The notes below the pieces were generated by a model. It ran no database searches, was not told the origin of the DNA, and was given only the letters and a program-made list of their open reading frames with translations. A stretch of 64,000 nucleotides of DNA. Source: Eubacteriales bacterium. GTDB taxonomy: Bacteria > Bacillota > Clostridia > Lachnospirales > Lachnospiraceae. The translations under genes were made by a program, and so were the position numbers. The stretch covers positions 21,848 to 85,847 of the forward strand of contig JAUNAK010000002.1 in the NCBI GenBank assembly GCA_030527665.1, in the 5' to 3' direction. Each line of letters opens with the position of its first letter. Positions within the stretch are counted from its first letter, which is position 1. Positions 26,905 through 36,125 of this stretch are shown piece by piece.

Positions 26905-27426
26905 ATGATGCCTTGTGACGAGAAAATGGATGAGATCTGGGAATTGCTTGCCAAAACCAATGCCCCGAAGTTGGACAATATTGAAGAGGTAAGGGAATAT
27001 ACGGCAGCAATTACAAAACTGATCTATGATTACAAAATGATCGGGCTGATCTATGGTCTGTACACGGCTGATGTGGAATATCATAAACAAAGCGGCATTG
27101 AGATGCATACGCCGGACGAAATCGCCCGGCAGATCACGGAATTCACCGCAGAATTTCCGAACCTTACGGCAGAGATCCAGAATATCATTGTACATCAGGA
27201 ATCACCGGAGTTTTACAAGGTCTGGAGACGATGTCTGCTGCGAGGCAATAATCTTCGTTTCAGTCCTCAGGGACCGGCAACAGGAAAATCGCTGGGGGAA
27301 CATTGCCTGAATCTGACCATGTTTTATCTGCGGAAGATCAACGGAGAGTGGAAGATCACTTTTGAAGTGAATTCCGATTGCGAGAGTCTGATCAGTGAAG
27401 CGAAACGCGGGGAGGCAGAAGCATGA
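26905..27426 (+). CDS. NTF2/SnoaL-like protein, type A (copy 1)
   Basis: 173 residues from ATG 26905 (GGAGG at 26891-26895 with a 9-nt spacer; upstream in-frame ATGs fit worse). The pattern KLIYDYKMIGLIYGLYTADVEY, GNNLRFSPQGPATGKSLGE and INGEWKITFE is that of NTF2-fold (SnoaL-like) small enzymes, a fold that includes isomerases, cyclases, hydrolases and the bile-acid dehydratase BaiE. It is clearly homologous to the protein at 50062-50577. It overlaps the next NTF2-like gene by 4 bp (ATGA), so the two are likely made in equal amount and may form a heteromer. Reaction unknown. Confidence 0.8.
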   Translation: MMPCDEKMDEIWELLAKTNAPKLDNIEEVREYTAAITKLIYDYKMIGLIYGLYTADVEYHKQSGIEMHTPDEIARQITEFTAEFPNLTAEIQNIIVHQESPEFYKVWRRCLLRGNNLRFSPQGPATGKSLGEHCLNLTMFYLRKINGEWKITFEVNSDCESLISEAKRGEAEA

Positions 27427-27947
27427 TCCGAATGACATTAGATGATTTTTCAAAAGGCAGCAGGCAGGTGGAAAAATTCTGCAGAGAATGCGAATTAAAG
27501 TTTCCTGAAGAAGTTGCAAAGCTCTTTATTGCCTATACCGAATGGATCTGGCAGTATAAATACGTGGGAACGATCTATCAGTTCTACTGTGAGGACACTG
27601 TCCTGCATACCTGTGACGGAGACAGTGTGGGTGTTGAGAGCGTAATTGCCAATACGCTTTCTTCGATACGTACATTTCCGGATCAGACAGTGAATTTTGT
27701 GGATATTTTTGCGGAAGGAAATGAAGAGGACGGCTATTACTTCGGGCAGTGTACCGAATTTAAATGGAAATGCGACGGCTGGAGTGCCTATGGAGCACCT
27801 ACCGGGAAAGCATTGGATGACAACGGCAAACGGGTAATGTCCATGTGCGAATGCCGGGTCGCAAAGATCGACGGACGGTGGAGAATCGCAGAAGAATGGC
27901 TGGTCAGAAGCCATGAGGCGATGATCCGTGTACAGCTTCCGGATTGA
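27423..27947 (+). CDS. NTF2/SnoaL-like protein, type B (copy 1)
   Basis: 174 residues. Shared features with the protein at 50598-51137 are FxAYTxxIWxxKxVGxxYxFYxxD near 38-58, SIRTFPDQTVNFVDIFAEGN, DGYYFGQ and the MCECRVAKIDGRWRIAEE end. The fold is NTF2-like, as in its type A partner, with which it overlaps by 4 bp. rpoN follows after 52 bp, so the sigma factor is probably co-transcribed with this pair. Catalytic residues cannot be assigned with confidence. Confidence 0.8.
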   Translation: MIRMTLDDFSKGSRQVEKFCRECELKFPEEVAKLFIAYTEWIWQYKYVGTIYQFYCEDTVLHTCDGDSVGVESVIANTLSSIRTFPDQTVNFVDIFAEGNEEDGYYFGQCTEFKWKCDGWSAYGAPTGKALDDNGKRVMSMCECRVAKIDGRWRIAEEWLVRSHEAMIRVQLPD

Positions 27948-27999
27948 CGGACTGCAGGGAAGCGGGCTGTACGAATAAACAGTAATACCAGAGGGAAAT

Positions 28000-29346
28000 A
28001 TGAACAATTATCTTATTCTGGAGCAGACACATGTTCTGTCGCAGAACCAGATCCAGTCACTGGAAGTTCTGGCGATGGACAGTGTTACTCTGAATGAATT
28101 TATGAATAACGAGTATCTGGAAAACCCGGTTCTGGACAGAAATCATGTTTCGGATACGACCATTGACCGGATCGCAGAGAATATCGATCATCAAACCGCA
28201 GCGGCTGATGCCGCTGCGGTTTATAACGGGCAGGTCGCATCGGGGGAAGAAACGGAATATCAGATTCCGGATAAAAAACTGGATGATGTTCGGGAGATGA
28301 TTCTTGGACAGCTGATCGAAAGCCGCTATTCATCCGAGGAAAGGGAATTGATCAAGTTTATGATCGATTCGCTGGATAAGTCCGGTTATTATGACATGAC
28401 GGCGGAGGAAACGGCCGTGGTTTACGGGATCGATGAACAGACAGCAGCAAGGTGTCTGCATGATCTCAAAGGAATGGAACCCTGCGGAATTTTTACGTCC
28501 GGGTTGGAAGAGTGCCTCCTTCGTCAGCTGGACCATGCCGGTGAACTGGACGAAAACCTGCAGAAGATCGTGACGGATCATCTGGAAGATGTAGCGTCCG
28601 GAAAACTAAAGAATATCACCAGAGCACTGTCAATCAGTACCGTTGATGCCAGAAAGTATATCGAAGTGATCAAACGGATGAACCCCCGCCCCCTGCAGGG
28701 ATTTGATCAGGGCATTACGGAATATGCAGTACCGGATATTATTGTTGAGCCGGGGAAAGACGGCTGGATCATTACGCTGAACGATAAATGGATAGAAGAT
28801 TATCGGATCAGTGATTACTATCGGAAGATGATGGAACAGACAGAGGATCAGGAACTGCTGGCATATTTTCGTTCGAAAATGGAAAGGGCCAGACTCCTCC
28901 TGAAGAATGTAGAACAGCGCCGGAGTACGATCCTTCGGATCGCGGAGACTGTCGTTGATTATCAGAAGGACTATTTCGAGGGAAAAGGGCCGCTTCGTCC
29001 ATTGACGATGCAGGAAGTTGCGGATCGGATCGATATGCATCTGTCAACGGTCAGCCGCGGGATTCGCGGTAAGTATATCCAGAGCAAGTGGGGGACGGTT
29101 CCTCTGAAAAGTCTGTTCAGTCAGTCAGTGAATGCACAGAATGCTTCCGGAGATACCGGAATGACGGCGGAGTCTGTAAAGAAGCGGATCAGGGAGATCA
29201 TTGAGTCAGAGGATAAAACAAAACCATACAGTGATATGAAAATTGCATCACTGCTGGAGAATGAAGAAATCTCTATCTCCAGAAGAACGGTGGCAAAATA
29301 TAGAGAAATGCTGAATATACCCGGTATTTTTGAGCGGAAGATATGA
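28000..29346 (+). CDS. rpoN: RNA polymerase sigma-54 factor
   Basis: 448 residues, normal for Firmicute RpoN. Region I has the Gln/Leu-rich start (QNQIQSLEVLAMDSVTLNEF, then LENPVLD). The core-binding part follows, then a helix-turn-helix (MQEVADRIDMHLSTVSRGIR) and the RpoN box, ISRRTVAKYREMLNIPG, near the C terminus. It directs polymerase to -24/-12 promoters and needs an AAA+ activator. Its place after the NTF2-like pair, inside an island with an activator (45412) and three such promoters, suggests a dedicated role, though it may also be the only rpoN of the genome. Confidence 0.95.
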   Translation: MNNYLILEQTHVLSQNQIQSLEVLAMDSVTLNEFMNNEYLENPVLDRNHVSDTTIDRIAENIDHQTAAADAAAVYNGQVASGEETEYQIPDKKLDDVREMILGQLIESRYSSEERELIKFMIDSLDKSGYYDMTAEETAVVYGIDEQTAARCLHDLKGMEPCGIFTSGLEECLLRQLDHAGELDENLQKIVTDHLEDVASGKLKNITRALSISTVDARKYIEVIKRMNPRPLQGFDQGITEYAVPDIIVEPGKDGWIITLNDKWIEDYRISDYYRKMMEQTEDQELLAYFRSKMERARLLLKNVEQRRSTILRIAETVVDYQKDYFEGKGPLRPLTMQEVADRIDMHLSTVSRGIRGKYIQSKWGTVPLKSLFSQSVNAQNASGDTGMTAESVKKRIREIIESEDKTKPYSDMKIASLLENEEISISRRTVAKYREMLNIPGIFERKI

Positions 29347-29350
29347 ATGA

Positions 29351-29372
29351 TGTGATGCGATATTGCATCACA
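29351..29372 (+). promoter_or_regulatory. Upstream activator palindrome 1
   Basis: TGTGATGC-N6-GCATCACA, a perfect palindrome just after the rpoN stop and about 60 bp upstream of the sigma-54 promoter at 29422. It matches the palindrome at 36126. Likely binding site of the activator encoded at 45412. Confidence 0.7.
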
Positions 29373-29382
29373 CATAACTGCT

Positions 29383-29406
29383 CCGGTCGGAAAAACCGGG
29401 GTTTTT
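29383..29406 (+). terminator. Weak terminator after rpoN
   Basis: CCGGT (29383-29387) pairs with ACCGG (29395-29399), followed by GGTTTTT. It lies between the activator palindrome and the sigma-54 promoter. Confidence 0.5.
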
Positions 29407-29421
29407 ATGTGCTTTCTGAGT

Positions 29422-29437
29422 TGGCATGGTAATTGCT
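29422..29437 (+). promoter_or_regulatory. Sigma-54 promoter 1
   Basis: TGGCATGGTAATTGCT: GG at 29423-29424 and GC at 29435-29436 have the correct -24/-12 spacing. Transcription should begin near 29448, about 105 nt before the glycerol dehydrogenase-like gene, and run through the CoA-transferase and PucR genes. Confidence 0.85.
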
Positions 29438-29552
29438 CTTTAGAAATAAAACGACGTCTGTCTTGTGACAGAATAGTATGGAACCAGTGTATGGATGGCC
29501 TGAATACAAGCTTTTTACAACAATATATTAAGAAAGTATAGAGAGGGTTACT

Positions 29553-30656
29553 ATGGCGAAAATTCTGAAAGCTCCCGGAAAATATGTTCAGGGACAGGGG
29601 GAACTTGACAATATCGGCGTTCATGTAAAGAAAATCGGCACGTCCTTTGCCGTGCTTCTTTCCGAAAACGGAAGAAAACGTTTTGAGGATAGAATTGCAT
29701 CCAGTCTTTCCGAGGCGGGATATCCGGCTGCTTTCTTCACTTTCAACGGGGAATGTTCGCTGGAAGAGATCGACAGACTTTGTGAAGAAGTCGGAAAGAT
29801 CGATTGCGACTGCGTTATTGCTGTCGGCGGCGGCAAGATTCTGGATACAGGAAAAGCAGTGGCAGTTAAGCTGGATAAGGCAGCGGTAATTGTTCCGACA
29901 GTTGCTTCCAATGATGCGCCCTGCAGCGGCCTCAGCGTTGTATATGATGACAAAGGACGGGTATGCAAGGTCATTTTTTCAAAGCACAATCCGGATCTGG
30001 TTCTGGTCGACAGTGAAGTTATTATGCATGCACCGAAGCGGCTTCTTGCTGCGGGAATCGGAGATGCACTGGCAACCTGCTACGAAACACGTGCTGCAGC
30101 TGCCACAAAAGCTGTGAATATGGTGCGTGGAACCGCAACCCGCACAGCAGTAGCGCTGAGCGACACCTGCCTGCAGATCCTTTTGCTTTACGGACAGACG
30201 GCGATTCGGGATCTGGAACAGGGAATCTGTTCCGATGCGCTGGAGGATGTGATCGAGGCAACGATCCTTCTGTCCGGAGTCGGATTCGAGAGCGGCGGAC
30301 TTGCTGTGGCACATGCATTCCATGACAGTGTAGGATTTCTTCCGGAGACCCATGCAAGCTATCATGGGGAGAAGGTGGCATTCGGAACAATGGTACAGCT
30401 TATGCTGGAGCATAAGAAAAACGGAGCTGTTACCAATGAAGAACTGGAGAAGATCGGCCGTTTCTGCAAAGATCTGGGTCTTCCGGTGACGCTGGCAGAG
30501 ATCGGCATTACAGAAGATGTATGCGAAAAAGTCGCAAAAATTGCAAAGGGTGTCTGCCATCCGAAGCAGTTTGCAAAGAATATGCCTTTCCCGGTCAGTG
30601 AGGCAGAGATCATTAACAGTATTTTTGCTGCAGATGAACTGGGAAAACGATTATAA
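29553..30656 (+). CDS. gldA: Iron/zinc-dependent alcohol dehydrogenase, glycerol dehydrogenase-like
   Basis: 367 residues of the group III metal-dependent alcohol dehydrogenase family. The N terminus KILKAPGKYVQGQG is GldA-like, AVGGGKILDTGKAV binds NAD, and metal ligands lie in GIGDALATCYE (Asp), GGLAVAHAFHD (His) and ASYHGEKVAFG (His). GldA oxidises glycerol to dihydroxyacetone, but in this island a related hydroxyacid or semialdehyde (for example succinic semialdehyde/4-hydroxybutyrate) is an alternative substrate. It is the first gene behind sigma-54 promoter 1, with the CoA-transferase 56 bp downstream. Confidence 0.88.
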   Translation: MAKILKAPGKYVQGQGELDNIGVHVKKIGTSFAVLLSENGRKRFEDRIASSLSEAGYPAAFFTFNGECSLEEIDRLCEEVGKIDCDCVIAVGGGKILDTGKAVAVKLDKAAVIVPTVASNDAPCSGLSVVYDDKGRVCKVIFSKHNPDLVLVDSEVIMHAPKRLLAAGIGDALATCYETRAAAATKAVNMVRGTATRTAVALSDTCLQILLLYGQTAIRDLEQGICSDALEDVIEATILLSGVGFESGGLAVAHAFHDSVGFLPETHASYHGEKVAFGTMVQLMLEHKKNGAVTNEELEKIGRFCKDLGLPVTLAEIGITEDVCEKVAKIAKGVCHPKQFAKNMPFPVSEAEIINSIFAADELGKRL

Positions 30657-30712
30657 CAGCGGAAAAACAGAGAGTCTACTCGTTTGAATACAAAAATCGG
30701 AGGTAGAAAAAG

Positions 30713-32275
30713 ATGAAAAGAGTGACTGTATTAACAGCAGAAGAAGCGGTAATGAAGGTGCAGGATGGGGATACCATTGCAACCGGCGGTTTCGTTAGCT
30801 GTGCCTGTCCGGAAACATTATCAAAAGCGATTGAGAAACGGTTCCTTGAGACGGGACATCCGAAGGATCTGACACTTTTCTTTGCAGCCGGTCAGGGACA
30901 CAGAGACGGTACCGGCGGCGATCATTACGGACATGAAGGCATGGTTAAGCGGGTAATCGGCGGACACTGGGATCGGGCTCCGAAGCTGGGTGAACTGGCT
31001 CTGAATAATAAGATCGAAGCATACAACCTTCCGCAGGGGGTTATTTCCCATATGTATCGTGATATAGCTGCACACAATATCGGAACGATCACGCATGTCG
31101 GTCTGAATACATTTGCCGATCCCCGAATCGAAGGCGGAAAACTGAATGCCTGCACAAAAGAGGATATCGTAAAGGTCGTAGAGATCGAAGGTGAAGAACG
31201 CCTTCTGTACAAGGGATTCCCGATTCATGTGGTATTCCTTCGTGCCTCCTACTGTGATGAGTATGGAAACTGCACCGTTCATCGTGAGATCGGACCGCTG
31301 GATGTAACTGCCATGGCGCAGGCTGCAAAGAATTCCGGCGGAAAAGTAATCGTACAGGTTGAGAAGATCGTACAGGGCGGATCTCTGGATCCGAAACTGG
31401 TTGCTATTCCCGGAATTTATGTTGACTGCGTTGTTGTCGGAACAGAGGAAGAAAATATGCAGTGTCTCGGAACACCGTATGACGGGGCGCTGACCGGTGA
31501 GTACCGTATTCCGATGGATGCAATTCCGCCGATTCCGCTGGATGCAAAGAAAATCATTGCACGCCGTGCGGCAATGGAACTTCCGAAGAATGCGGTTGTT
31601 AATCTGGGAACCGGAGCTCCGGAAAAGATTGCCAATGTAGCTGCCGAAGAAGGTATCTCTGATGAGATGACTTTAACGGTAGAGGCTGGATCGATTGCCG
31701 GTGTACCGTATGGCGGAACACAGTTTGGTGCAGCTGCCAATGCCATGTGCATTATTCCGCACAATGTACAGTTTGATTTCTACCAGGGCGGCGGACTGGA
31801 TATTGCATTCCTTGGTCTGGCTGAAACAGCTCCGAATGGTGACCTGAATGTATCGAAATTCGGTGTGCGTCTTGCCGGCTGCGGCGGATTTATCGATATT
31901 ACGCAGAATGCCAAGAAAGTTGTATACTGCGGTACACTGACAGCCAAGGGACTGAAGGTTGCCTGTGAAGACGGCAGACTGGTGATCGTAAACGAAGGCG
32001 CCAAGAAAAAATTTGTAAATAAGGTTGAACAGATCACATTCTCCGGTGATTACGCCAATAAGGTTGGACAGCCGGTACTGTATGTGACGGAGCGTGCCGT
32101 ATTTGAGCTGCGTCCGGAAGGCGTTACTCTGATCGAGATCGCTCCTGGAATAGATCTTCAGACACAGGTACTGGATCAGATCGAGTTTGCACCGATCATT
32201 GCTGAGGATCTCAAAGTTATGGACAGCCGTATCTTCCGTGAAGAGAAGATGGGGCTTGATCAGATGTTTCAATGA
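30713..32275 (+). CDS. Family I acyl-CoA:acetate CoA-transferase (YdiF/Pct-like)
   Basis: 520 residues, the fused alpha-beta form of 3-oxoacid/propionate-type CoA-transferases. The N half has ATGGFVSCACPETL and the oxyanion loop region GGHWDRAPKLGEL. The C half has NLGTGAPEKIANVA and the catalytic Glu region TLTVEAGSIAGVPYGGTQFG. It would move CoA between acetyl-CoA and the island's acid, through a glutamyl-CoA thioester. With the dehydratase at 40217, activation of a 4-hydroxyacid is plausible. AGGAGG-like AATCGGAGG precedes the ATG; the stop overlaps the PucR gene. Confidence 0.9.
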   Translation: MKRVTVLTAEEAVMKVQDGDTIATGGFVSCACPETLSKAIEKRFLETGHPKDLTLFFAAGQGHRDGTGGDHYGHEGMVKRVIGGHWDRAPKLGELALNNKIEAYNLPQGVISHMYRDIAAHNIGTITHVGLNTFADPRIEGGKLNACTKEDIVKVVEIEGEERLLYKGFPIHVVFLRASYCDEYGNCTVHREIGPLDVTAMAQAAKNSGGKVIVQVEKIVQGGSLDPKLVAIPGIYVDCVVVGTEEENMQCLGTPYDGALTGEYRIPMDAIPPIPLDAKKIIARRAAMELPKNAVVNLGTGAPEKIANVAAEEGISDEMTLTVEAGSIAGVPYGGTQFGAAANAMCIIPHNVQFDFYQGGGLDIAFLGLAETAPNGDLNVSKFGVRLAGCGGFIDITQNAKKVVYCGTLTAKGLKVACEDGRLVIVNEGAKKKFVNKVEQITFSGDYANKVGQPVLYVTERAVFELRPEGVTLIEIAPGIDLQTQVLDQIEFAPIIAEDLKVMDSRIFREEKMGLDQMFQ

Positions 32276-33465
32276 TTACATGCAGACATATCACGGATCT
32301 TCCTTATGCCAATAAACTGACCTGCAAAGCCGGAAAGACGGGGCTGAACAGGGCTATCCAGTGGGTACACTACCTGGAAGTCCCGGAATACGTAGGATGG
32401 CTGAAAGGACAGGAACTGGTAATCGTTTCGGGTGCTATGATCCGGGGCAGCGAACGAGGAATGATCGGGTTGATCGATCAGTTATATGATAAGGAAGTAT
32501 CCGGAGTTGTAATCAATCTGAGTACGTATATCGATCACATTCCGGAATCGGTTATACGAAAAGGCGATGAACTCGGACTGCCGATTTTTGAAATGCCTGC
32601 AGAAGTACGTATTGTGGATGTCAGCCAGAGTATATGTTTTGCTATCTTTCAGGATAAAAGAAAGGAAAATATGTACAAGGATATCCTGATGGAAGCAATC
32701 AACGGGAAGCGCATGACGGAAAAACGCTATAAGCTGCTGGAAAAAGCCGGCTTTGTAGAAGGTCAGGTCTATCGCGCCGTGATCGTTCAGGTCAGAAAAA
32801 ATACGGTCATGGATGAAGATAAGCCCTTCTATGATGAAGAATCTCTGGATACGCTGCTTCTCCGTCTGGAGGATGCGGCGGCAGAGTATTTTTCACAAAA
32901 GCGAAAAACCGTGCTGCACACTTCGACAGAAGACTATCTGCTGCTGGTTATGAAGGTGGAATCGGAGAGCGGACGGGATATATCGGAGCGGGTTTTTCTG
33001 CTCGTAGAATGGCTGAAGGAGAGAGAGAAGGATCTGGAACTGAAGGCTGCGATCGGTACGGAGTTTCATACGATCCGTGAGATCAAGCACAGTGTTGAAA
33101 ATGCACTGGATCTGCTTCGTATCTGCCGTGATGATAAGGATGTGGTTCTGGATTACAGAAATCATACGCTGGAAAGGATTCTCGGGGAACTGACAGATAC
33201 AACGGTGCTGAAGGAAGTGATCCGGGGAATTCTCGGTCCTCTGCTGGAAGAGGATCAGAAGGAACTGCTGGAGACTTTGCGGGTTTATCTGTACTGTGGT
33301 GAAAATAAGAAGAATGTTGCTGCACAGCTGTTTGTGCATGTGAATACACTGAACTACAGAATCAATAAACTGGAACGCATGCTGGGGCAGGATCTGTCTG
33401 ACCCGCAGACCCGCTTTACGCTTGAACTTGCCATTCGCATCAACGATTATTTTGTGAAAGTGTAG
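32272..33465 (+). CDS. PucR-family transcriptional regulator
   Basis: 397 residues. The N-terminal ~120 residues are the PucR ligand-sensing domain (GWLKGQELVIVSGAMI, LSTYIDHIPESVI), a middle GGDEF-like CdaR segment follows, and the C terminus is the PucR helix-turn-helix (LYCGENKKNVAAQLFVHVNT, then NYRINKLERMLG). It starts in a 4-bp ATGA overlap with the CoA-transferase gene. Regulators of this family answer to the pathway's substrate (purine, proline or sugar-acid breakdown). Next to a sigma-54 circuit it gives the island a second layer of control. Confidence 0.88.
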   Translation: MITCRHITDLPYANKLTCKAGKTGLNRAIQWVHYLEVPEYVGWLKGQELVIVSGAMIRGSERGMIGLIDQLYDKEVSGVVINLSTYIDHIPESVIRKGDELGLPIFEMPAEVRIVDVSQSICFAIFQDKRKENMYKDILMEAINGKRMTEKRYKLLEKAGFVEGQVYRAVIVQVRKNTVMDEDKPFYDEESLDTLLLRLEDAAAEYFSQKRKTVLHTSTEDYLLLVMKVESESGRDISERVFLLVEWLKEREKDLELKAAIGTEFHTIREIKHSVENALDLLRICRDDKDVVLDYRNHTLERILGELTDTTVLKEVIRGILGPLLEEDQKELLETLRVYLYCGENKKNVAAQLFVHVNTLNYRINKLERMLGQDLSDPQTRFTLELAIRINDYFVKV

Positions 33466-33474
33466 ATGTAATAC

Positions 33475-33523
33475 AAAAACGGACTGTATTATTGTTGCTT
33501 ATCAATAAAACGGTCCGTTTTTT
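33475..33523 (+). terminator. Terminator after the PucR gene
   Basis: AACGGAC (33478-33484) pairs with GTCCGTT (33513-33519) before a T run; long AT-rich loop. Confidence 0.75.
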
Positions 33524-33602
33524 GGGAGTCAGGACGTGCGAAAAACGGAGAACGAATGGAAAAAGGGGAGAAAATAGAGAAAACTTCTTGTTTTCCGGAG
33601 GG

Positions 33603-33631
33603 TTTTCACGAACATTGGAGGCGGATATACT
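33603..33631 (+). promoter_or_regulatory. Possible sigma-A promoter of the permease gene
   Basis: TTTTCA (33603-33608), 17-bp spacer, TATACT (33626-33631), 44 bp before the permease start. Confidence 0.4.
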
Positions 33632-33674
33632 GTGGGAGAATCAAAAAACGATTTTCATCGGGAAAGAGGAAAAA

Positions 33675-35105
33675 ATGGGAGAAGAAAGAGTTTCATTAGG
33701 TAAAACTCTCCAGAGAAAAGATATCTGGGGATTTGCATTCGGTTCCGTTGTAGGATGGGGCTGGATCATGATGGCAGGAAACTGGGTTCGCATGGCAGGT
33801 ACCATGGGTGCGGTAATTGCCTTTGTTATCGGTGCAGTCATTACTGCGATCATCGGATGCATCTATGCAGAGATGACACCGATGCTTCCGCTGTCCGGCG
33901 GTGTTATGGTATGGTCCTATCGCTGCAGCGGCTATAATTTCTGCTGGTTCACCGGTTGGGCGATCTGCTTTGCATATCTGGCAACGGCCGCTTTCGAAGG
34001 CCCTGCATTTGCAACAGCAATCATGTATCTGTTCCCGATTCCGCAGGGTCCCCTTCTGTGGACCATTGCCGGTTATGAGGTGCATCTGACATGGCTGATC
34101 ATCAGCCTTGCAGGTATCTGCGGTGTTATGTTCCTGCATTACCGCGGAACAAAAATGGCAGCTAAGTTCAATACGATCGCTGCGGTTGCACTGGCAATCG
34201 GCGGATTGATCTTCTTCTTCGGAAGTGTAACACTCGGTGATATTCAGAATGCCATGCCGGCGATCCGTGACGGTATCGGCGGTATTGAACTTGTTATGAT
34301 GAGCGTGCCCTGCATGTTCCTTGGCTTTGACGTAATTCCGCAGGCTTCTGAGGAAATGGACATTCCGCTGAAGCAGATCGGGTGGATGGTAATTTTTGCG
34401 ATCACACTTGGCGCTCTCTGGTATATCGGTATGATCCTTGGTGTTGGTTTTGCAGCTCCGCTGGATATGGTGATCGATGAGCCGATTCCGCTGGCTGCAG
34501 CAGCTGAGATCGTGTTCGGAAGCAAGATCTTCGGATTTATCCTGATCGTTGCCGGTGTAGGCGGTATCATTACCAGCTGGAACGCAATGTTTATGGGTGC
34601 TACCCGTATCATGTTTGCGATGGCAAGAGCAAAACTTCTGCCGGAAGTATTTGCAAAAACAAGTAAATACAATACACCGTATGCAGCGATTATGCTGACC
34701 GGTTCCATCGGTATCATTGCTCCGTTCCTGGGCAAAAATGCTATTACCTGGTTTGTAGATGCAAGTTCTCTTGGCTCCGTAGTTGCTTATCTCTGCGTTG
34801 CCATCAGCTTTGTACTGCTGAGACGCAAAGAGCCGAATCTGGAAAGACCGTGGAAGCTGCCGGCCGGCAGACTGATGGGTGTACTCGGTGTAGTAAGCTG
34901 TCTGTTCTTTATCAGCCTGTATATGCCGTTCGGATCCAGTTCTCTTGGACTGCATGAGTGGTCCATGGTCATTCTCTGGGTAGTGATCGGACTGGTTCTT
35001 TACTTCATGAACAAGAGACAGAAAGTCACACTGAAAGAAAGAGAACTGCTTCTTTTCGGTGAAGAGTATGCAAGACCGGAATTTATGAAAGATACATATA
35101 AATAA
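33675..35105 (+). CDS. APC-superfamily amino acid/amine permease
   Basis: 476 residues from ATG 33675 (AAAGAGGA just upstream; the ORF extends 61 codons further but with no site and no conserved sequence). About twelve membrane helices. The first helix has the APC motif GFAFGSVVGWGWIMMAGNW, and SWNAMFMGATRIMFAMARAKLLP is the typical loop between helices 7 and 9. Substrate cannot be read. With the amidohydrolase gene 70 bp downstream it may import an amide, amino acid or amine. A hairpin separates the two genes. Confidence 0.88.
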   Translation: MGEERVSLGKTLQRKDIWGFAFGSVVGWGWIMMAGNWVRMAGTMGAVIAFVIGAVITAIIGCIYAEMTPMLPLSGGVMVWSYRCSGYNFCWFTGWAICFAYLATAAFEGPAFATAIMYLFPIPQGPLLWTIAGYEVHLTWLIISLAGICGVMFLHYRGTKMAAKFNTIAAVALAIGGLIFFFGSVTLGDIQNAMPAIRDGIGGIELVMMSVPCMFLGFDVIPQASEEMDIPLKQIGWMVIFAITLGALWYIGMILGVGFAAPLDMVIDEPIPLAAAAEIVFGSKIFGFILIVAGVGGIITSWNAMFMGATRIMFAMARAKLLPEVFAKTSKYNTPYAAIMLTGSIGIIAPFLGKNAITWFVDASSLGSVVAYLCVAISFVLLRRKEPNLERPWKLPAGRLMGVLGVVSCLFFISLYMPFGSSSLGLHEWSMVILWVVIGLVLYFMNKRQKVTLKERELLLFGEEYARPEFMKDTYK

Positions 35106-35112
35106 TACCTGT

Positions 35113-35145
35113 CACCCTGCCCCGCAGAAACTGTAAGGCAGGGTG
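35113..35145 (+). promoter_or_regulatory. Intercistronic hairpin
   Basis: CACCCTGCC (35113-35121) / GGCAGGGTG (35137-35145), perfect 9-bp stem between the permease and hydrolase genes, with no T run. Perhaps an mRNA-processing or attenuating structure. Confidence 0.5.
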
Positions 35146-35175
35146 AAGCAATAGGAACATGCAGGAGGCAGACGT

Positions 35176-36036
35176 ATGAATAAAACATCAACCGCATGCG
35201 TACAGTATGCAAGAGATTATGAACATGGCGGACCGACAAAAAAAGCATCCGTTGCATGCATCCAGTTTGCGCCTGTCACAAATGACAAGGCGGCAAATAT
35301 CCGTAAGATGGGAAGCTGGATCGAATCGGTCAAGGCTGAGCATCCGTTTGTGGATCTGATCCTTTTTCCGGAACTGGCAATCAATGGATATGATGCAACA
35401 AAGGAAGAATTCCGTGCAATGGCAGAGACGCCGGAGCATGGAGATGCTTTGGAAGCAATGAAAATCATGGCAAGGATCTGCCGCACCTACATTGCTTACG
35501 GCTATGCAGAAGACGGCGGCGAAGATATGTATAACAGTATGATCATGATAGGCCGTGACGGAGAAGTGGTTGAGAATTACCGCAAGATCCATCCGTTTGC
35601 GGATGAGAAAAAATGGTGCGTAGCAGGTGAGGAATGGAAAGTAGCGGAAACTGACTTTGGAAAAGTCGGAATGATGATCTGTTATGATACATCCTTCCCG
35701 GAAGCGGCCGGTACACTGGCGCGAATGGGCGCCGAAATGCTGGCAATTTCCACTAACTGGGAAGATCCGCATCTCTATGACTGGGATCTGGTGACCGCAG
35801 CAAGAGCATTTGACAATTCTCTTCATGTTGTGAGCTCCAACCGTGTCGGAAGAGACCGTATTTTATCGTTTTCCGGCCACAGCCGCATTCTGAGTCCGAT
35901 GGGAAGGCCGATCTGTGAATTGATGGAGCCGGAAGAAGGATATATCTATGCAGAACTGGATCTGGAAGAAACCAACCGTCTGCGCAGCGGATATTATACT
36001 TCGATTCGTGACAGAAGACCGAATACATACAAATAA
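35176..36036 (+). CDS. Carbon-nitrogen hydrolase (nitrilase superfamily)
   Basis: 286 residues with the full Glu-Lys-Cys triad: FPELAINGY (Glu), NYRKIHPF (Lys) and GMMICYDTSFPE (Cys). It would hydrolyse an amide, carbamoyl or nitrile bond. The N terminus carries ~22 extra residues before the usual ACIQFAPV strand, with a similar ACVQYA written earlier; the AGGAGG site clearly supports the ATG at 35176. It follows the APC permease, so import and deamidation of one substrate is a fair guess. The exact subclass cannot be told. Confidence 0.9.
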   Translation: MNKTSTACVQYARDYEHGGPTKKASVACIQFAPVTNDKAANIRKMGSWIESVKAEHPFVDLILFPELAINGYDATKEEFRAMAETPEHGDALEAMKIMARICRTYIAYGYAEDGGEDMYNSMIMIGRDGEVVENYRKIHPFADEKKWCVAGEEWKVAETDFGKVGMMICYDTSFPEAAGTLARMGAEMLAISTNWEDPHLYDWDLVTAARAFDNSLHVVSSNRVGRDRILSFSGHSRILSPMGRPICELMEPEEGYIYAELDLEETNRLRSGYYTSIRDRRPNTYK

Positions 36037-36060
36037 AGAATCTGGTTCAGTGGTTTTGCA

Positions 36061-36096
36061 GGGCGTTGTGCTTCTACGGCACGGCGCCTTTTTTAT
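36061..36096 (+). terminator. Terminator after the C-N hydrolase gene
   Basis: GGCG..GTGC / GCAC..CGCC stem followed by six T. Confidence 0.85.
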
Positions 36097-36125
36097 TTAT
36101 GCAAATCAGTTCGATGGAAGGTCTA

